Source: Anaerolinea sp. (GTDB taxonomy: Bacteria; Chloroflexota; Anaerolineae; Anaerolineales; Anaerolineaceae). From it: a DNA stretch of 64,000 nucleotides. The DNA is taken from NCBI GenBank assembly GCA_029975055.1, contig JARKPU010000022.1, positions 303,703 to 367,702 of the forward strand, given 5' to 3'. Below are positions 1 through 8,633 of this stretch, piece by piece. Numbering within the stretch: position 1 is the stretch's first letter; each line of letters begins with the position of its first letter. The translations under genes were made by a program, and so were the position numbers. The notes under the pieces are model-generated. The model did not search any database, was not told the origin of the DNA, and saw only the letters and a list, made by a program, of their open reading frames with translations.

Positions 1-654
1 CATGGCATCATGGAATCTTACCGATCCCCGCGTCTGCTTGCAATCCACAATCAAGCCGGAATGGTCACCCCGGATGGAATGCCTCTCGTCTGGTTCTCAC
101 ATCTGAAAGGCTACCTTTTTGTTCAACGAGTTTATGGTCCCGATCTACTCCTTGCGGCATGTAAAGAGTCACTGAAGCATGGCTGGACACACTTCTTTTA
201 CGGTGGCGCCCCTGGCGTGGCCGAACGCCTGGCCGAACGCCTATCCGCACGTTTCCCTGGCTTAAGAATCGCCGGGACGGAAACACCTCCATTCCGCCCG
301 CTCACGCCAGAAGAAGACCGGATTGCTGTCGAACGCATCAATGCAACCGGAGCAAACCTGCTTTGGGTAGGGTTAGGCACACCTAAACAAGAGTATTGGA
401 TGGCAGAGCACTTAGGACGTATTCGGGCAAATGTGATGCTGGGAGTGGGTGCCGCCTTCGATTTTCACGCCGGGCTAAAACCTCAAGCGCCGCATTGGAT
501 GCAAAAAAGCGGTCTGGAATGGCTTTTTCGATTAATTAACGAACCGAAACGCCTCTGGAAGCGGTACCTGGTGAATAACCCGCTTTTTATATGGTTAACC
601 ATGCTACAACTACTCGGCCTCAAATCCTTCCCCCCTGGCCCGCCCAGGCCTTAA
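1..654 (+). CDS. WecG/TagA/CpsF family glycosyltransferase, 5' end missing
   Basis: The reading frame is open from the first base of the window, and the residues before the first visible Met (HGIMESYRSP) already match the family. The gene therefore starts upstream and is partial. The family (GT26) transfers N-acetylmannosaminuronate, ManNAc or glucose to a lipid-linked sugar during wall or capsule polymer assembly, at the inner face of the membrane. Visible family hallmarks are TPDGMPLVW with the catalytic-type Asp, then FYGGAPGVAERLA and VGLGTPKQE. The Pro-rich C-terminus ends just after a hydrophobic segment (PLFIWLTMLQLLGL). Codon use is more A+T-rich than in the next gene, so it may have come in with a polysaccharide cluster. 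The following gene is the matching initiating sugar-phosphate transferase. The acceptor and sugar cannot be told. Confidence 0.9.
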   Translation, partial: HGIMESYRSPRLLAIHNQAGMVTPDGMPLVWFSHLKGYLFVQRVYGPDLLLAACKESLKHGWTHFFYGGAPGVAERLAERLSARFPGLRIAGTETPPFRPLTPEEDRIAVERINATGANLLWVGLGTPKQEYWMAEHLGRIRANVMLGVGAAFDFHAGLKPQAPHWMQKSGLEWLFRLINEPKRLWKRYLVNNPLFIWLTMLQLLGLKSFPPGPPRP

Positions 655-719
655 CGAAACTGTAATTCCACGCCGGCCGCGCCTGAGCCTATAATCAATC
701 CAGGATCATGTGGTTCTTT

Positions 720-757
720 TTCTGTAAATCGTGGGGGGTGCCCCACAATTTACAGAA
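720..757. repeat. Family A palindromic element, copy 1
   Basis: Near-perfect palindrome: TTCTGTAAATCGTGGGG, loop GGTG, then CCCCACAATTTACAGAA, with one G:T-compatible mismatch. Outer bases GGATCATGTGG before it match, as reverse complement, the CCACACGATC found beside other copies. It lies in the gap between the two polysaccharide genes. Its 5' flank holds a possible -10 (TATAAT near 690) for the downstream gene. Eight copies are listed in this window. Confidence 0.85.
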
Positions 758-787
758 TAATAGAAACACCATCCAATCTAACCCGCC

Positions 788-2197
788 ATGTTCCGCCGAT
801 TCTCCGTCAACTTCGCCATTTTCTCCATCCTGCTCGATGCTGCACTGGTCGCCGCGGCCCTGCATATATCGGTGCAGCTGCGCGCCCCGCTCAACAACGC
901 GCTCAGCTTCATCAAACCCATCGACCCCGTCGAGCTGCCCTGGGGCCTCTACCTGCTCTTCCCCGCCCTGTGGGTGGGCCTGCTGCTCAACTTCTCGGTC
1001 TATGACGGGCGCAAGAACTTCCGCATCGTGGACGAGCTTGGCAGCCTCACGCTCGGCTCGCTGCTGGCCACGGTCTCGCTGGCGGGCATCCTCTACTTCA
1101 CCTACCGCGATGTGTCGCGCTTCCTGTTCCTCATGGCCGCGGCGCTGGCCTTCCTCTTCCTGGCCGGCTGGCGGCTGCTGGCCCGCCTGGCCTTCAAACA
1201 CAACGGCCTTCACGTCCAGCCCAGGCGCGTGCTCATCCTCGGCGCGGGCGAGGTGGCCCGCAAGCTCGCCGGGCAGATCAACCAAATGCCCGGCCTCGGG
1301 CTGCACCTGGTGGGCTTCTTGGATGACGATTGGCAGCGCCAGGCCGACCACGCCGATATCCACGGCTCGCTGGATATCACCCGCCGCGTGGTGGCCGAAA
1401 AGGAAGTCGATGACGTCGTCATAGCCCTGCCGCGCTCCGAGCACCAGCGCCTCACCGAAGTCGTCTCCACCCTCCACGACCTGCCCGTGCGCGTATGGAT
1501 CATCCCCGATTACTTCTCGCTCACCCTCCACCGCGCCCAGGTGGAAGACTTCGCCGGCATCCCCATGCTCGACCTGCGCGCCCCCGCCCTCAGCGAATAT
1601 CAGCGCATGACCAAGCGCGCCTTCGATCTCACCCTCAGCCTGCTGCTCCTGCCGTTTGCCCTGCCGCTCATCGGGCTGATCTCCCTCGCCATCCGCCTCG
1701 ACAGCCCCGGCCCGGTCTTCTATTCGGCCCGGCGCATCGGAGAGAACGGCCGCCTGTTCAACATGCTCAAATTCCGCACCATGGTGCAAAACGCCGAGCA
1801 GCTCCTCAAGCAGGTGGCCTGGCAGGACGAGAATGGCCACATCCTCTATAAGCGCCGCGACGACCCGCGCGTGACGCGCGTTGGGCGCATCCTGCGCCGC
1901 ACCAGCCTGGATGAGCTGCCTCAGTTGTTCAATGTGCTGCGCGGCGAGATGAGCCTGGTGGGTCCGCGCCCCGAAATGCCCGAACTGGTCGAGAAGTACG
2001 ACCTCTGGCAGCGCCGGCGCTTCTGCGTGCCGCAGGGGGTCACCGGCTGGTGGCAGGTGAACGGCCGCAGCGACAAGCCCATGCACCTTCACACCGAAGA
2101 GGACCTCTACTACGTCCAAAATTACTCGCTCTGGCTCGACCTGCAAATCCTGATCCGCACCGTGTGGGCCGTGCTGCGCGGCAAAGGCGCTTATTAA
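788..2197 (+). CDS. Undecaprenyl-phosphate sugar-1-phosphate transferase (WcaJ/EpsE type)
   Basis: Polytopic membrane enzyme of about 469 residues that starts exopolysaccharide synthesis by moving glucose-1-phosphate (or galactose-1-phosphate) from UDP-sugar to undecaprenyl phosphate. Residues 1-140 carry several hydrophobic helices. Residues 145-260 form a Rossmann-like domain (RRVLILGAGEVARKLAGQI). Residues 275-469 are the bacterial sugar transferase domain, with the re-entrant helix after KRAFDLTLSLLLLPFALP, then GENGRLFNMLKFRTM, the acidic TSLDELPQLFNVL and GEMSLVGPRPE. Length and domain order are typical of the full-length class. It follows the glycosyltransferase on the same strand. Substrate choice cannot be read from sequence. 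Confidence 0.93.
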   Translation: MFRRFSVNFAIFSILLDAALVAAALHISVQLRAPLNNALSFIKPIDPVELPWGLYLLFPALWVGLLLNFSVYDGRKNFRIVDELGSLTLGSLLATVSLAGILYFTYRDVSRFLFLMAAALAFLFLAGWRLLARLAFKHNGLHVQPRRVLILGAGEVARKLAGQINQMPGLGLHLVGFLDDDWQRQADHADIHGSLDITRRVVAEKEVDDVVIALPRSEHQRLTEVVSTLHDLPVRVWIIPDYFSLTLHRAQVEDFAGIPMLDLRAPALSEYQRMTKRAFDLTLSLLLLPFALPLIGLISLAIRLDSPGPVFYSARRIGENGRLFNMLKFRTMVQNAEQLLKQVAWQDENGHILYKRRDDPRVTRVGRILRRTSLDELPQLFNVLRGEMSLVGPRPEMPELVEKYDLWQRRRFCVPQGVTGWWQVNGRSDKPMHLHTEEDLYYVQNYSLWLDLQILIRTVWAVLRGKGAY

Positions 2198-2263
2198 AAA
2201 TCCCCGGCATTCCCCCTGCCCATGGCCTTCTCAAAGGCGCCAGGCAAACCGGCAATCCTCGAT

Positions 2264-2369
2264 TCCCCTCATCCCCGGCCCTCACCCCGCCGGGTGCGCA
2301 AAGCGCGTCCCCGAGGGCAAAGGCAGCCGGTTCCCCCCTCTCCCTGAGGGAGAGGGCAGGGTGAGGGCC
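2264..2369. repeat. Family C dispersed element, copy 1
   Basis: About 105 bp, opening with CCCCTCATCCCCGGCCCTC, holding GGGTGCGCAAAGCGCGTCCC in the middle and CTCTCCCTGAGGGAGAG near the end, and closing with AGGGTGAGGGCC. The same blocks occur at 31258-31362, and in the opposite order and strand at 61175-61279. It has no coding potential and lies between the sugar transferase and the B12 riboswitch. Confidence 0.8.
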
Positions 2370-2460
2370 TTTTGACCACCTTGAGCAAGCCATGTTTCCC
2401 CGCCTCAAATTCCTTGACGCCCCACCCGCGCGGATATACAATCTACCTGACAACTTACAA

Positions 2461-2625
2461 ATGCTCCCAGGTGCCCTGCTCCCGGATGGGCAGGGCAAAA
2501 CGGCGAAGCCGGTGCAAGTCCGGCGCTGTCGCGCAACTGTAAGGCAGGGGCCGCCCCCGCCAAGCCAGGTCGACCGCCTGGGGTGCGTTTCTCACAACCT
2601 CGCTGAAAGGAGGTGGGAACTACCA
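2461..2625 (+). promoter_or_regulatory. Cobalamin (adenosylcobalamin) riboswitch
   Basis: The class is recognised by the AGGTGCCCTG start, the GCCGGTGCAAGTCCGGCGCTGTC block, GCAACTGTAA and the conserved B12 box AGCCAGGTCGACCGCCTG at 2563-2580. Stems are visible (GCCCTGCTCCCGGATGGGCAGGGC; GCCGG/CCGGC). A Rho-independent hairpin follows at 2654, and the first gene downstream is a B12-type binding protein. The simplest reading is transcription attenuation: bound cobalamin favours the terminator and turns off the importer. A purine-rich AAAGGAGGTGGG at 2605-2616 lies between the aptamer and the terminator. Confidence 0.93.
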
Positions 2626-2653
2626 TGGGCGCAGCCTGCACCTGATTTTCCCC

Positions 2654-2681
2654 CTCCCTGCCTTCAACGACAGGGAGTTTT
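2654..2681 (+). terminator. Riboswitch attenuator terminator
   Basis: The perfect 7-bp stem CTCCCTG...CAGGGAG (2654-2660 with 2671-2677) is followed directly by TTTT. It sits about 75 nt after the B12 box and 110 nt before the binding-protein start, as expected for the expression platform of the riboswitch. Confidence 0.8.
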
Positions 2682-2792
2682 CATTTGAGCGCAACCGTTC
2701 GGGCACAGCGTGTTCCTTCACCAACCGCCTGATCCCTCGGCACTGAATGCCTGATCATCGATTCGAGCATAACGAGACTTTCGAAAACCCTT

Positions 2793-3743
2793 ATGAAACC
2801 AACCACCTCATTCACCCTCTTGACCCTCATCCTGGCCTTGATCCTCGCCGCCTGCGCGCCGGCAGCCGCCCCCGCGCAGCCCACCCCCACCCCAGGGCCG
2901 ATTGTCCTCGCCGATGGGCTGGGCGGCGAGTTGACCCTCTCGCAGCCGGCGGCGCGCATCGTCTCGCTGGCTCCCTCCAACACCGAAATCCTCTTCGCCA
3001 TCGGCGCGGGCGCTCAGGTTGTGGCCCGCGAAGACTTCTCCAACTACCCCGAAGAAGCCGCCGCTCTCCCCTCGGTGGGCGGCAATATGGGCAAATATAA
3101 CTTCGAGCAGATCGTCGCGCTCAAGCCCGACCTGGTGCTGGCATCGCCGCTCACCTCGCCCGAGGCGATCCAATCCATGCAGGAGCTTAAGCTGCCGGTG
3201 CTCGTCGTCCCCAACCCCACCAGCCTGGAAGGTCTGTATGCCAACCTCGGGCTGGTCGGCCAGGCCGCCGGGCAAAACGCCAGGGCGAAGGAACTCATCG
3301 CCTCTTTGCAGGCGCGCGAAAAGAAAATCCTTTCGGCGGTCGCCGGCACCACCGAAAGGCCCCTTGTCTTCTACGAATTGGACGCCACCGACCCCGCCAA
3401 GCCCTGGACAAGCGGCCCCGGCACCTTTGTGGATCTGCTCATCGGCCTGGCCGGCGGGCGGAACCTGGGCGCAAGCCTGCAAGGCGAGTGGGCGCAAATC
3501 AGCCAGGAAGAATTGATCGTGCAAAATCCGCAGGTCATCCTCCTGGGCGACTCCCTCTACGGCGGGGTCACCCCCGAAGCAGTGGCGCAGCGCCCCGGTT
3601 GGAGCGCCATCCAGGCCGTCAAAGAGAACCGCGTGCTGGTCTTCAACGATGACCTCGTCAGCCGGCCCGGCCCGCGCATGCTCGACGGGCTCGCCGAGCT
3701 GGTCAAGGCCATCCATCCCGAACTGGCCGGCCAGCTGGATTAA
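2793..3743 (+). CDS. btuF: Cobalamin-type ABC transporter substrate-binding lipoprotein
   Basis: A 316-residue lipoprotein: a signal peptide with lipobox ILAAC (Cys near residue 21), then a Pro/Thr linker, then a class III periplasmic-binding fold (BtuF/FhuD type). Family marks are RIVSLAPSNTEILFAIGAG near residue 55, VGGNMGKYNFEQIVALKPDLVLA, and SRPGPRMLDGLAELVKAIHPE at the C-terminus. It is anchored outside the membrane and delivers ligand to the permease. The riboswitch immediately upstream makes vitamin B12 or a cobinamide the likely ligand rather than a siderophore. The start codon ATG 2793 gives a perfect signal peptide, although the Shine-Dalgarno before it is weak. Confidence 0.92.
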   Translation: MKPTTSFTLLTLILALILAACAPAAAPAQPTPTPGPIVLADGLGGELTLSQPAARIVSLAPSNTEILFAIGAGAQVVAREDFSNYPEEAAALPSVGGNMGKYNFEQIVALKPDLVLASPLTSPEAIQSMQELKLPVLVVPNPTSLEGLYANLGLVGQAAGQNARAKELIASLQAREKKILSAVAGTTERPLVFYELDATDPAKPWTSGPGTFVDLLIGLAGGRNLGASLQGEWAQISQEELIVQNPQVILLGDSLYGGVTPEAVAQRPGWSAIQAVKENRVLVFNDDLVSRPGPRMLDGLAELVKAIHPELAGQLD

Positions 3744-3764
3744 CCCCCGCTGCAAAAAGGTGTG

Positions 3765-4790
3765 ATGAAACACGCTGCCCGGCCCTATCTCCTCAACCTG
3801 CTCCTGCTGGCGGCCGCCCTGCTCCTCTCGGTGGCGGTGGGCAGCGTGTTCATCCCCCCAGGTTCCATCGCCCGCCTCTTCGCCGCGCACCTGACCGGAC
3901 AGGCCGCCCCGGCTGCTCTCCAGACCTTCGAGGTCATTCTCTTCAGCCTGCGCCTGCCGCGCACCCTGCTGGTGGCGCTGGCCGGGGCCGGGCTGGCAGG
4001 CAGCGGAGCCGCCTACCAGGGGCTTTTCCGCAACCCGCTCGCCGACCCCTACCTGGTGGGCGTGGCCTCGGGGGCCGGGCTGGGGGCCATCCTGGCGATG
4101 ACCGGCGGCGCCAGCCGCACCTTCCTGGGCCTGGCGGCCGTGCCCATGGCCGCCTTCGCCGGAGCGCTCATCACCGTCTGGCTGGTCTACCAGATGGCGC
4201 GCGTGGGGCGCAGCGTGCCCACCACCAACCTCATCCTGGCGGGCGTGGCCGTCAGCGCCTTCGCCACCGCGCTCACATCCTTCCTCATGCTCCTCTCCAC
4301 CGGCGAGCTGCGCCGCGCCATCGTCTGGTTGATGGGCGGAGCCTCGCTGAGCGGGTGGCAGCCCGTCCTGGCCTCCCTGCCTTACATCACCCTTGGGCTG
4401 GCCGCGCTGCTCACCACCGGGCACGCCTTGAACGTCTTCCAGTTCGGCGAGGAACAGGCCAAACAGCTTGGTCTGCCGGTGGAGAGCGTGCGCCTGCTGG
4501 TGGTGGCGGCCGCCTCGCTCACCACGGCTGCCGCGGTTTCGTTTGCCGGAATCATCGGCTTCATCGGGTTGATCGTCCCGCACGTGGTACGGTTCTTATG
4601 GGGCGGAGATTACCGCCGCATCCTCCCGCTTTCGGCCATCGGCGGGGCCACGGTGCTCTTGCTGGCCGATGTTCTCGCCCGCGTGCTGATGGCCCCCCAG
4701 GAACTGCCGGTGGGCATCATCACCGCGCTCGGCGGGGCGCCGTTCTTCCTCTGGCTGCTGCGCCGCGCCAGGCAGCAGTCGTTTTGGTAG
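3765..4790 (+). CDS. btuC: FecCD/BtuC family ABC permease
   Basis: A 341-residue membrane permease with about ten hydrophobic helices, the usual size for BtuC. Family signatures are LRLPRTLLVALAGAGLAGSG near residue 65, QGLFRNPLADPYLVGVASGA, and the cytoplasmic coupling region GIIGFIGLIVPHVVRFLWG near residue 265, followed by HR-type PLSAIGGATVLLLADVLAR. The ATG at 3765 is preferred over the GTG one codon earlier because AAAAAGG precedes it. It is 21 nt after btuF and is part of the riboswitch-controlled B12 import operon. Confidence 0.93.
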   Translation: MKHAARPYLLNLLLLAAALLLSVAVGSVFIPPGSIARLFAAHLTGQAAPAALQTFEVILFSLRLPRTLLVALAGAGLAGSGAAYQGLFRNPLADPYLVGVASGAGLGAILAMTGGASRTFLGLAAVPMAAFAGALITVWLVYQMARVGRSVPTTNLILAGVAVSAFATALTSFLMLLSTGELRRAIVWLMGGASLSGWQPVLASLPYITLGLAALLTTGHALNVFQFGEEQAKQLGLPVESVRLLVVAAASLTTAAAVSFAGIIGFIGLIVPHVVRFLWGGDYRRILPLSAIGGATVLLLADVLARVLMAPQELPVGIITALGGAPFFLWLLRRARQQSFW

Positions 4791-4796
4791 TTGCAG

Positions 4797-4861
4797 GGAT
4801 CGGGAATCAGGTGCTTGGGAACGAAGGACCGCAGACTCCTTTCCCGAGGCCTGATCCCTGA
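4797..4861 (+). other. Long imperfect hairpin between permease and ATPase genes
   Basis: In the 118-nt gap between btuC and btuD, AGGGATCGGGAATCAGG can pair with CCTGATCCCT. Inside it, CTTGGGAACGAAGGA faces TCCTTTCCCGAG. There is no T-run after it, so it is more likely an mRNA-stability or processing element, or another dispersed repeat, than a terminator. The gap is unusually long for this operon. Confidence 0.5.
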
Positions 4862-4908
4862 GCGCCCGAGCGCCTTCTTCGTGAGTGCTGGCACACAATT
4901 AGGGATCT

Positions 4909-5682
<774 letters not shown>

Positions 5683-5702
5683 GGCTTTCCACCAATCTGG
5701 GT

Positions 5703-5708
5703 TAGAAT
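5703..5708 (+). promoter_or_regulatory. Candidate -10 box, leaderless start
   Basis: TAGAAT, in the context GGTTAGAATCACCCCATG, ends six nt before the start codon of the MoaD-like gene. Transcription would begin at or next to the A of ATG. There is no Shine-Dalgarno. The same spacing recurs at several genes in this window. Confidence 0.5.
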
Positions 5709-5714
5709 CACCCC

Positions 5715-6017
5715 ATGCAAGTGAACCTCTATGCCACCTTCCGGCTGCTGGCCGGGCTGAAGACCTTCGATTTGCCCCTCCCGCCCGGCGCCAGCGTTGC
5801 CCAGGCCGTCGAGAGCATCGTCGAGCGTTACCCCGTCTTGCGCAGCCACTGGCTGGATGAATCCGGCAGCCTGCACGCCCATGTGCTTCTCTTCGTCAAC
5901 GGCCGCGAGGTGCGCACCCTCCCCGATGAAATGCAGACCCCCCTCCAGCCCGGCGATGTGCTGGATTTCTTCCCCCCCGTCGCCGGAGGAAGCCGCAGAA
6001 GCGTATGCGCTTTTTGA
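5715..6017 (+). CDS. MoaD/ThiS-like beta-grasp sulfur-carrier protein with C-terminal tail
   Basis: A 100-residue protein of the ubiquitin-like MoaD/ThiS group (small sulfur carriers or protein modifiers). It has the N-terminal strand MQVNLYATFRLLAG, then LLFVNGREV and PLQPGDVLDFFPPVAGG. In the family the C-terminal Gly-Gly is adenylated and must be free. Here GG is followed by SRRSVCAF before the stop, so it may need trimming or may have lost carrier function. Its last 13 nt overlap the next gene. It could belong to molybdopterin, thiamine or another sulfur-transfer route. No MoaE, ThiF or MoeB gene is in the window. Confidence 0.8.
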   Translation: MQVNLYATFRLLAGLKTFDLPLPPGASVAQAVESIVERYPVLRSHWLDESGSLHAHVLLFVNGREVRTLPDEMQTPLQPGDVLDFFPPVAGGSRRSVCAF

Positions 6018-6709
6018 CCATCAGTTGGGATGACGGCTTTGCCCGTTCGATGCTCAAACTGGCATCTATCTACGAAAAACTCGGCCTGAAGGCCGAGATC
6101 AACGTGCTGGCAATCGCCCACGAACAAAAGGAGCGCCTGCCCGCCAACATGGCCCCAGACGCCTCCTGGGGAGCCCCGTATGGCGACTTCGGCCTGTGGA
6201 ACGAGCTGCAGGCCCGCGGGCATGTCATTCAACCCCACGGCCTCGACCACACCAACAAGGCAAGCATCCCGCTCGCGGCCGCCCAGGCCAAGATCCTGCG
6301 CTGCCTGGAGATTTTCACCCTCAAGCTCAACGGCTTCGAACCGCGCCGGGCAATCTTCAACTTCCCCTACAACGCCGCCACACCCGAGCTGGAAGCCTGG
6401 CTGCCCGGCGTGGTGCGCGCCTTCCGCGGGGGCGGGCCGGCCCTCAACCCGCTGCCCGGGCCGGGCACGGTGGCCATCCGCACCGGCGGCTGGGAAGACG
6501 CCGAGCCCTGGCTGGAGAAGACCGTCGCCCAGTTGCTCGCCATGCCGGAAGGCTGGCTGGTTTACAATGCTCACGGCCTGGATGGCGAAGGCTGGGGCCC
6601 CCTGCGCAGTGAATTCCTCGAGCGCACCCTCGAGCGCCTGCTCGAAAGCACCGACGTGCGCATCCTCCCCGCCCGCGAAGTGCTGGATTGGGGAGAGAAG
6701 TCAACGTGA
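6005..6709 (+). CDS. Polysaccharide deacetylase family protein (CE4-like)
   Basis: A 234-residue protein without a signal peptide. Motif 1 of the NodB/CE4 fold is SWDDG (residues 8-12), motif 2 is PHGLDHTN (HxxxH metal pair), and motif 3 is FNFPYNAA. A late NAHGLDGEGWG gives the C-terminal His region. The family removes N-acetyl or related acyl groups from sugars using a divalent metal. Absence of a secretion signal suggests a cytoplasmic or small-molecule substrate. It overlaps the preceding MoaD-like gene by 13 nt, so the two are probably translationally coupled, although a joint role is not established. Confidence 0.85.
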   Translation: MRFLTISWDDGFARSMLKLASIYEKLGLKAEINVLAIAHEQKERLPANMAPDASWGAPYGDFGLWNELQARGHVIQPHGLDHTNKASIPLAAAQAKILRCLEIFTLKLNGFEPRRAIFNFPYNAATPELEAWLPGVVRAFRGGGPALNPLPGPGTVAIRTGGWEDAEPWLEKTVAQLLAMPEGWLVYNAHGLDGEGWGPLRSEFLERTLERLLESTDVRILPAREVLDWGEKST

Positions 6710-6778
6710 GAACAAGACAATGCGTGATGAGCGATTCCTCTTCTCGTCACTCATCGCCTTCAACTCTCATCGACTACG

Positions 6779-7189
6779 TTACTTGTTGGCTTCTTCCACC
6801 ACCTTCGTGAACGTGTTGAACACCGGCGGGTGTTCGAGGGCTTTCTTCACCGCGCACTGGTTGGCCGAGCGCACCAGCGAATCGTAATACTTCTCCGGGA
6901 AGCCCGGCGGAACCTGAATCTCCAGGTCGATCGTCCCGATCATGCCGGTGAGCGGGTCGCGGTGAATGCGCTCGATGATGCGGATGCCCTCGGTAGAGAG
7001 CCCGCGCTGGCGGCAGAACCCCACCACGTAGATGCCCGCGCAGGTGCCGATCGAAGCCAGGAACGTCTCGAACGGCGTCGGGGCCGTCCCCTCTCCGCCG
7101 CCCATCCGGGGCTGGTCGGTTTTGAGGGTGAACTCGCCAAAATGCGCGTCAACTTTCGCGCCGCCGGGGAAGTCAATCACCATTTCCAT
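6779..7189 (-). CDS. OsmC family protein
   Basis: About 136 residues, the usual OsmC/YhfA size. The family includes thiol peroxidases that reduce organic hydroperoxides, and uncharacterised redox proteins. It shows GGGEGTAPTPFETFLASIGTCAGIYVVGFCRQRGL, here quoted in parts: GEGTAPTPFETFLAS precedes one Cys and VVGFC gives the second, matching the paired reactive cysteines of the family. The ATG at 7189 is preferred because GGAGG then sits seven nt upstream; the ATG at 7195 would abut the Shine-Dalgarno. It is convergent with the deacetylase gene and stands alone. Confidence 0.88.
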   Translation of the reverse strand: MEMVIDFPGGAKVDAHFGEFTLKTDQPRMGGGEGTAPTPFETFLASIGTCAGIYVVGFCRQRGLSTEGIRIIERIHRDPLTGMIGTIDLEIQVPPGFPEKYYDSLVRSANQCAVKKALEHPPVFNTFTKVVEEANK

Positions 7190-7266
7190 GCACATACCTC
7201 CAAATCGAAATATACGTCTGGTTAGATGAGCCTGCGCTCCTTTGGTTACATATCAATCATACCCCC

Positions 7267-7309
7267 AAAAAAGCCCCCTTCCAGAGGGGCACTTCTCTGA
7301 GAAGGGGGC
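7267..7309 (-). terminator. Rho-independent terminator after the MFS gene
   Basis: Read on the minus strand, GCCCCCTTC pairs with GAAGGGGGC across an internal smaller loop and is followed by TTTTTT. It lies 50 nt after the stop of the MFS gene and ends the arsR-MFS transcript. Confidence 0.8.
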
Positions 7310-7358
7310 AGGCTCCAGGGACCTGCGGATGTGCGAACGATCCCTGCCGATGGGCAGT

Positions 7359-8633
7359 TCAACCTCCGGCGCGGGGCGCACGCTGCGGCGCCCGCCAGAA
7401 GAACTTCCAGTACAGGAAGGTGGAAAGCGTGTACAACACCATAGTGATGATGAAGGCCGGGCCAAACCCGTAACGCACCTGGATCCACCCGCTGATGGAC
7501 GGTGAAAAGGCCCAGCCGAAATTGTTCGCCATGCTCACCAGGCTGGCCACCGTGGCGCGCGATTTCGCCTCCACCTGCTCGAGGACAAAGGCCTGGTACA
7601 CCGGCCCGGACATATTCATCAACCCAAGGCGGATGTAGTAGGCCCCCGCGCTCAGCCAGAACCATGGCGCGAAGCCCATCACCGCCAGGAAGGGGATGGA
7701 AATCGACTGCGCCGCCACAATCAGGCCGATCTTCCCGAACCGGTCGGCCAGCGGCGGGGCGATGATCATCCCCAGGCCCATCGCCAGCGAGCCCCAGGCG
7801 AACAGCGAGCCGATCACCGGGTCGGGCTGGTGATGCACCTGGCGGAAGAAGACGTTCATGAAGGGCATGAACATGCCCGCGCCGATCGAAGTGGCCAGCA
7901 TCGGCAGGATGAGCCTGGAAAGCCGGCCCGACTGGCGCTTCAACTCGGCCAGAGAATTGAAGTTATCGCGGCGGTCGCCGCCCCCGCGCTGCGTGCGCAG
8001 GAAGAAGAGCGGCAGCGTGGCCAGCGCGGCGGAAATGGAAATGACCAGCAGCGAGGCGCCGTAGGCCGCCGTGGAGGTGGGCTCCGCGCCCTGCAGCGCG
8101 CCCAGCCAGGTGGGCAGGTAGCCGCCGATCCAGTTGCCGACGAAGGCCGCGCCCATCTGCAGCCCCGCGCTGAAGCTGAACAGGTAAGTGCGCTCCGTGT
8201 CGCCGCTGTTTTCCATCAAAAAAGGCCCCATCGTCACCCCGGCCAGGCTCTGGCCGAGGCCGAGGAGCACATTGGCCCCGATGAACACCGGCGTGGAGGG
8301 GAACAGCACGATCAGCGCCACCACCAGCCCGGTGACAAGCCCGCCGGCCACCAGCGAGGCTTTGCGGCCTAGAAAATCGGCCAGGTAGCCCATCGGCAGG
8401 GCGGCGAGCAGCGCCGTGAGGCTGCTGGTGGTCACCAGCACCCCCAGCAGGCGCTCGTCATAGCCCTGGCTGAGGATGTAAAAGTTGAACAGCAGGCGGT
8501 AAATGCCCAGCGCCGCGCCGCTGAGCACCACGCTGCCCAGGTAGAGGCGCGCGTTGGGGTGGAAGGCCCCCAGGCGCTCGACATAGGTGGATAGCACGCG
8601 CCCGCTGCGCGCAAAGAAGGAAGATGCGGTCAT
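7359..8633 (-). CDS. MFS transporter
   Basis: A 424-residue major facilitator protein with about 12 hydrophobic helices. It has the loop 2-3 signature MGYLADFLGRKASLVAGG and a repeated version in the second half (APPLADRFGKIGLIVAA). The gene start overlaps the stop of the ArsR-type regulator by four bases (ATGA), so the pair is one operon with coupled translation. The operator upstream of the regulator suggests ligand-induced export. The substrate is unknown; a drug or toxic small molecule is the usual inference for this arrangement. Confidence 0.9.
   Translation of the reverse strand: MTASSFFARSGRVLSTYVERLGAFHPNARLYLGSVVLSGAALGIYRLLFNFYILSQGYDERLLGVLVTTSSLTALLAALPMGYLADFLGRKASLVAGGLVTGLVVALIVLFPSTPVFIGANVLLGLGQSLAGVTMGPFLMENSGDTERTYLFSFSAGLQMGAAFVGNWIGGYLPTWLGALQGAEPTSTAAYGASLLVISISAALATLPLFFLRTQRGGGDRRDNFNSLAELKRQSGRLSRLILPMLATSIGAGMFMPFMNVFFRQVHHQPDPVIGSLFAWGSLAMGLGMIIAPPLADRFGKIGLIVAAQSISIPFLAVMGFAPWFWLSAGAYYIRLGLMNMSGPVYQAFVLEQVEAKSRATVASLVSMANNFGWAFSPSISGWIQVRYGFGPAFIITMVLYTLSTFLYWKFFWRAPQRAPRAGG

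Noticed and set aside
720..757. Family A palindromes as integron attC sites
   Set aside because: No integrase, no gene-cassette order and no conserved core-site RYYYAAC; copies are scattered among ordinary chromosomal genes.
695..2146. Long minus-strand reading frame (483 codons) opposite the sugar transferase gene
   Set aside because: It is antisense to a clear enzyme gene, has a His/Gln/Glu-rich composition and no family match; typical of GC-rich third positions. The same holds for 2808-4583, 16758-18344, 27851-29362 and 40889-42418.
2392..2688. A 98-codon reading frame across the B12 riboswitch
   Set aside because: It covers the aptamer and attenuator; the RNA structure explains the sequence and no protein family is seen.
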